Assembly: GCA_902572005.1 (NCBI GenBank)
Contig: CACGEC010000002.1
Span: 1 to 64,000 of the forward strand
DNA: 64,000 nucleotides
Origin: an uncultured Pelagibacteraceae bacterium
GTDB taxonomy: Bacteria; Pseudomonadota; Alphaproteobacteria; Pelagibacterales; Pelagibacteraceae
Direction of reading: 5' to 3'
A program made the position numbers and the translations under genes. The notes under the pieces are model-generated. The model was given only the letters and a program-made list of their open reading frames with translations, searched no databases and had not been told where the DNA came from. Below, piece by piece: positions 61,276-64,000 of the stretch; positions within the stretch are counted from its first letter, which is position 1; each line of letters starts with the position of its first letter.

Positions 61276-62500
61276 TTATTTTTTTTCCTCTATTTAAAAT
61301 ACATTTTTTATATTCGGGCGTCCCTACTTTGAAGCCAGTGCTAAATAATTTTTTCGTTTGACATTTGTGGCTATAAATAAGATTTAATCTTAAAAATTCT
61401 AACTCTTCTTTATCTATACTAAATTGATTAATAGTTTTTTTTTGATTTAATATCTCATTTTCATAATTAAAAATTTTACTATTAAGATTATCTATCTCAT
61501 TTTTTAATAATTCATTTTCATCTTTAAATTTTAGATTAGTTTGCTCAATAATCTCAAGTTCGTCCTCTAGAATTTTTATTTTTGCATCTATTGGGTTTTT
61601 ATTTTGATCAGTATTTTCTGCACTTTCTTCACTTTTATCAAAAATTTTAGTTCTTGTAACAACCTCCGCAAAAACATATTTAAGTTGAGAAAAATCACTA
61701 TAAAATTCCACATTGTAGTTAGTCTTAGTCTCATTTTTTAAAACTTTGATCTTGCCTATAGGAATTCCACTTTTAAATATTGCGCCTGTTCCAGAAGTAT
61801 AAACAATACTTTTTTCAGTTAATCCTTCCTGGAGACCTTCCTTAACATACTTAATTTGAGCATTGTTATCTCCTGAGCCGGTAATAATAGCTTGCACATT
61901 TTGAGGAGCAATAGTCACGGGAACGTTAGAATTAAGATCTGAAAGTAATAAAACTCTTGAAGTTTTATAGTTAACCTCAATTACTCGTCCTACTAAATAT
62001 GCTTGATCATAAATATTGGTTCCAATTTTAATATTATCTTTACTTCCTTTGTTAATGATTATGCTTTTCAAAAAAGGGCTTTCGTGATCAACTATGATCT
62101 TTGCCAACACTTTATCTGAACTTGAAACATAATCATTTATTAACTCTTTAAGTTCTTTATTTTCAAATAAAATAATTTCATTGGAAACATAATTTGATCT
62201 CAGCTCATCTAATGCTTGTTTGTCTTTTTTATAGCTATTAAAAAAGGTTGTATAATCTTTGACATTAAAAAATGTGTTCTTAATAAAATTTTCAGGAATT
62301 GAAACTACAAAAGATGACCGATAAACAACCTCATTAATCCCAATCTTGAGATATCTTATAACCTTAAAATCTAAACTAGATAGTAAAATTACAAAAGCAG
62401 AAACTAAAACTAATGATAAAAGTGAAAATTTTTGTTGAGTACTTTTTTTTAAAAAAGCAGATCTAATTGCAATTATAAAATCATCTCTGCTTGAGGCCAT
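61268..62500 (-). CDS. mreC: Rod shape-determining protein MreC with long C-terminal extension
   Basis: N-terminal TM, KIIVDHESPFLKSIIINKGSKDNIKIGTNIYDQAYLVGRVIEV; coiled-coil tail after about residue 285. Confidence 0.92.
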   Translation of the reverse strand: MASSRDDFIIAIRSAFLKKSTQQKFSLLSLVLVSAFVILLSSLDFKVIRYLKIGINEVVYRSSFVVSIPENFIKNTFFNVKDYTTFFNSYKKDKQALDELRSNYVSNEIILFENKELKELINDYVSSSDKVLAKIIVDHESPFLKSIIINKGSKDNIKIGTNIYDQAYLVGRVIEVNYKTSRVLLLSDLNSNVPVTIAPQNVQAIITGSGDNNAQIKYVKEGLQEGLTEKSIVYTSGTGAIFKSGIPIGKIKVLKNETKTNYNVEFYSDFSQLKYVFAEVVTRTKIFDKSEESAENTDQNKNPIDAKIKILEDELEIIEQTNLKFKDENELLKNEIDNLNSKIFNYENEILNQKKTINQFSIDKEELEFLRLNLIYSHKCQTKKLFSTGFKVGTPEYKKCILNRGKKINE

Positions 62501-62505
62501 TGCTC

Positions 62506-63540
<1,035 letters not shown>

Positions 63541-64000
63541 TTAAACTCCTCCCTTAACTTTTTTTGGTTCAATATTTTTATAAAGAGATTTTTTCTCTCT
63601 TTTAATAAGCATCTTATTTAATGCATTCAAATAAGCATTTGCTGATGCAACTAATGTATCAGTATCTGCAGATTGTCCAACAGTTGTTCTGTCATTTTCC
63701 TCAATCTTGACACTTACTGTTGCCTGAGCATCTGTTCCCTCAGTTACTGCATGAACTTGATAAAGAGATAATTTTACATCATGAGGATAAAGGTTTTGAA
63801 TACATTTAAAGATTGCATCTACTGGGCCATCACCAGTTTGTGAAGTTTCTTTAATTTCTCCAAAAACATCTAAAGTCATGTCAGCTCTTTGTGGCTCACC
63901 TGTTCCAGCAAAAACTTTTAAAGACTTTAAGTTTATAGCATTTATTTTGTTGTCAATAATTAAACTATCATCAACTAACGCAACAATATCTTCGTCATAA
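63541..64000 (-). CDS. leuA: 2-isopropylmalate synthase, C-terminal regulatory domain (5' truncated by window)
   Basis: Open frame to window edge: YDEDIVALVDDSLIIDNKINAINLKSLKVFAGTGEPQRADMTLDVFGEIKETSQTGDGPVDAIFKCI. The track entry 63541..63879 is only its 3' part. Confidence 0.9.
   Translation of the reverse strand, partial: YDEDIVALVDDSLIIDNKINAINLKSLKVFAGTGEPQRADMTLDVFGEIKETSQTGDGPVDAIFKCIQNLYPHDVKLSLYQVHAVTEGTDAQATVSVKIEENDRTTVGQSADTDTLVASANAYLNALNKMLIKREKKSLYKNIEPKKVKGGV

Overview
AT-rich, densely packed bacterial chromosome segment. Gene content, very short spacers and tandem glycine-riboswitch control of gcvT fit a SAR11/Pelagibacterales alphaproteobacterium (taxon inferred from content, not searched). 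No rRNA, tRNA, CRISPR array, IS element or prophage was recognised. Main blocks: rsmA(3' end)/gmk/acpP/fabG/fabD; rpsF-rpsR-rplI-dnaB; RND exporter-cvpA-purF; gshA-gshB; an amidinotransferase + creatinase + EamA cassette; moeA-mobA divergent from a NAD-dependent formate dehydrogenase cluster (NifU-like, HPP, fdhD, fused NuoE/F-type beta subunit, alpha subunit) and selO; TspO/SDR/DUF3833/CFA-synthase-like/DUF1365/FAD-oxidoreductase lipid cluster; gcvTHP behind a tandem glycine riboswitch; pxpABC; livK and livMHFG; an outer-membrane barrel protein; rodA-mrdA-mreDCB; leuA 3' end. Best candidates for something undescribed: (1) a 23-codon single-TM micro-ORF fitted between the livM stop and a bidirectional terminator; (2) a nested three-helix RNA in an unusually long (about 710 bp) intergenic region upstream of a DUF2805 gene; (3) an amidinotransferase-creatinase-transporter cassette near glycine cleavage and formate oxidation genes; (4) a C-terminal coiled-coil/Cys-motif extension on MreC; (5) an HPP membrane protein inside the formate dehydrogenase operon, possibly a formate transporter.
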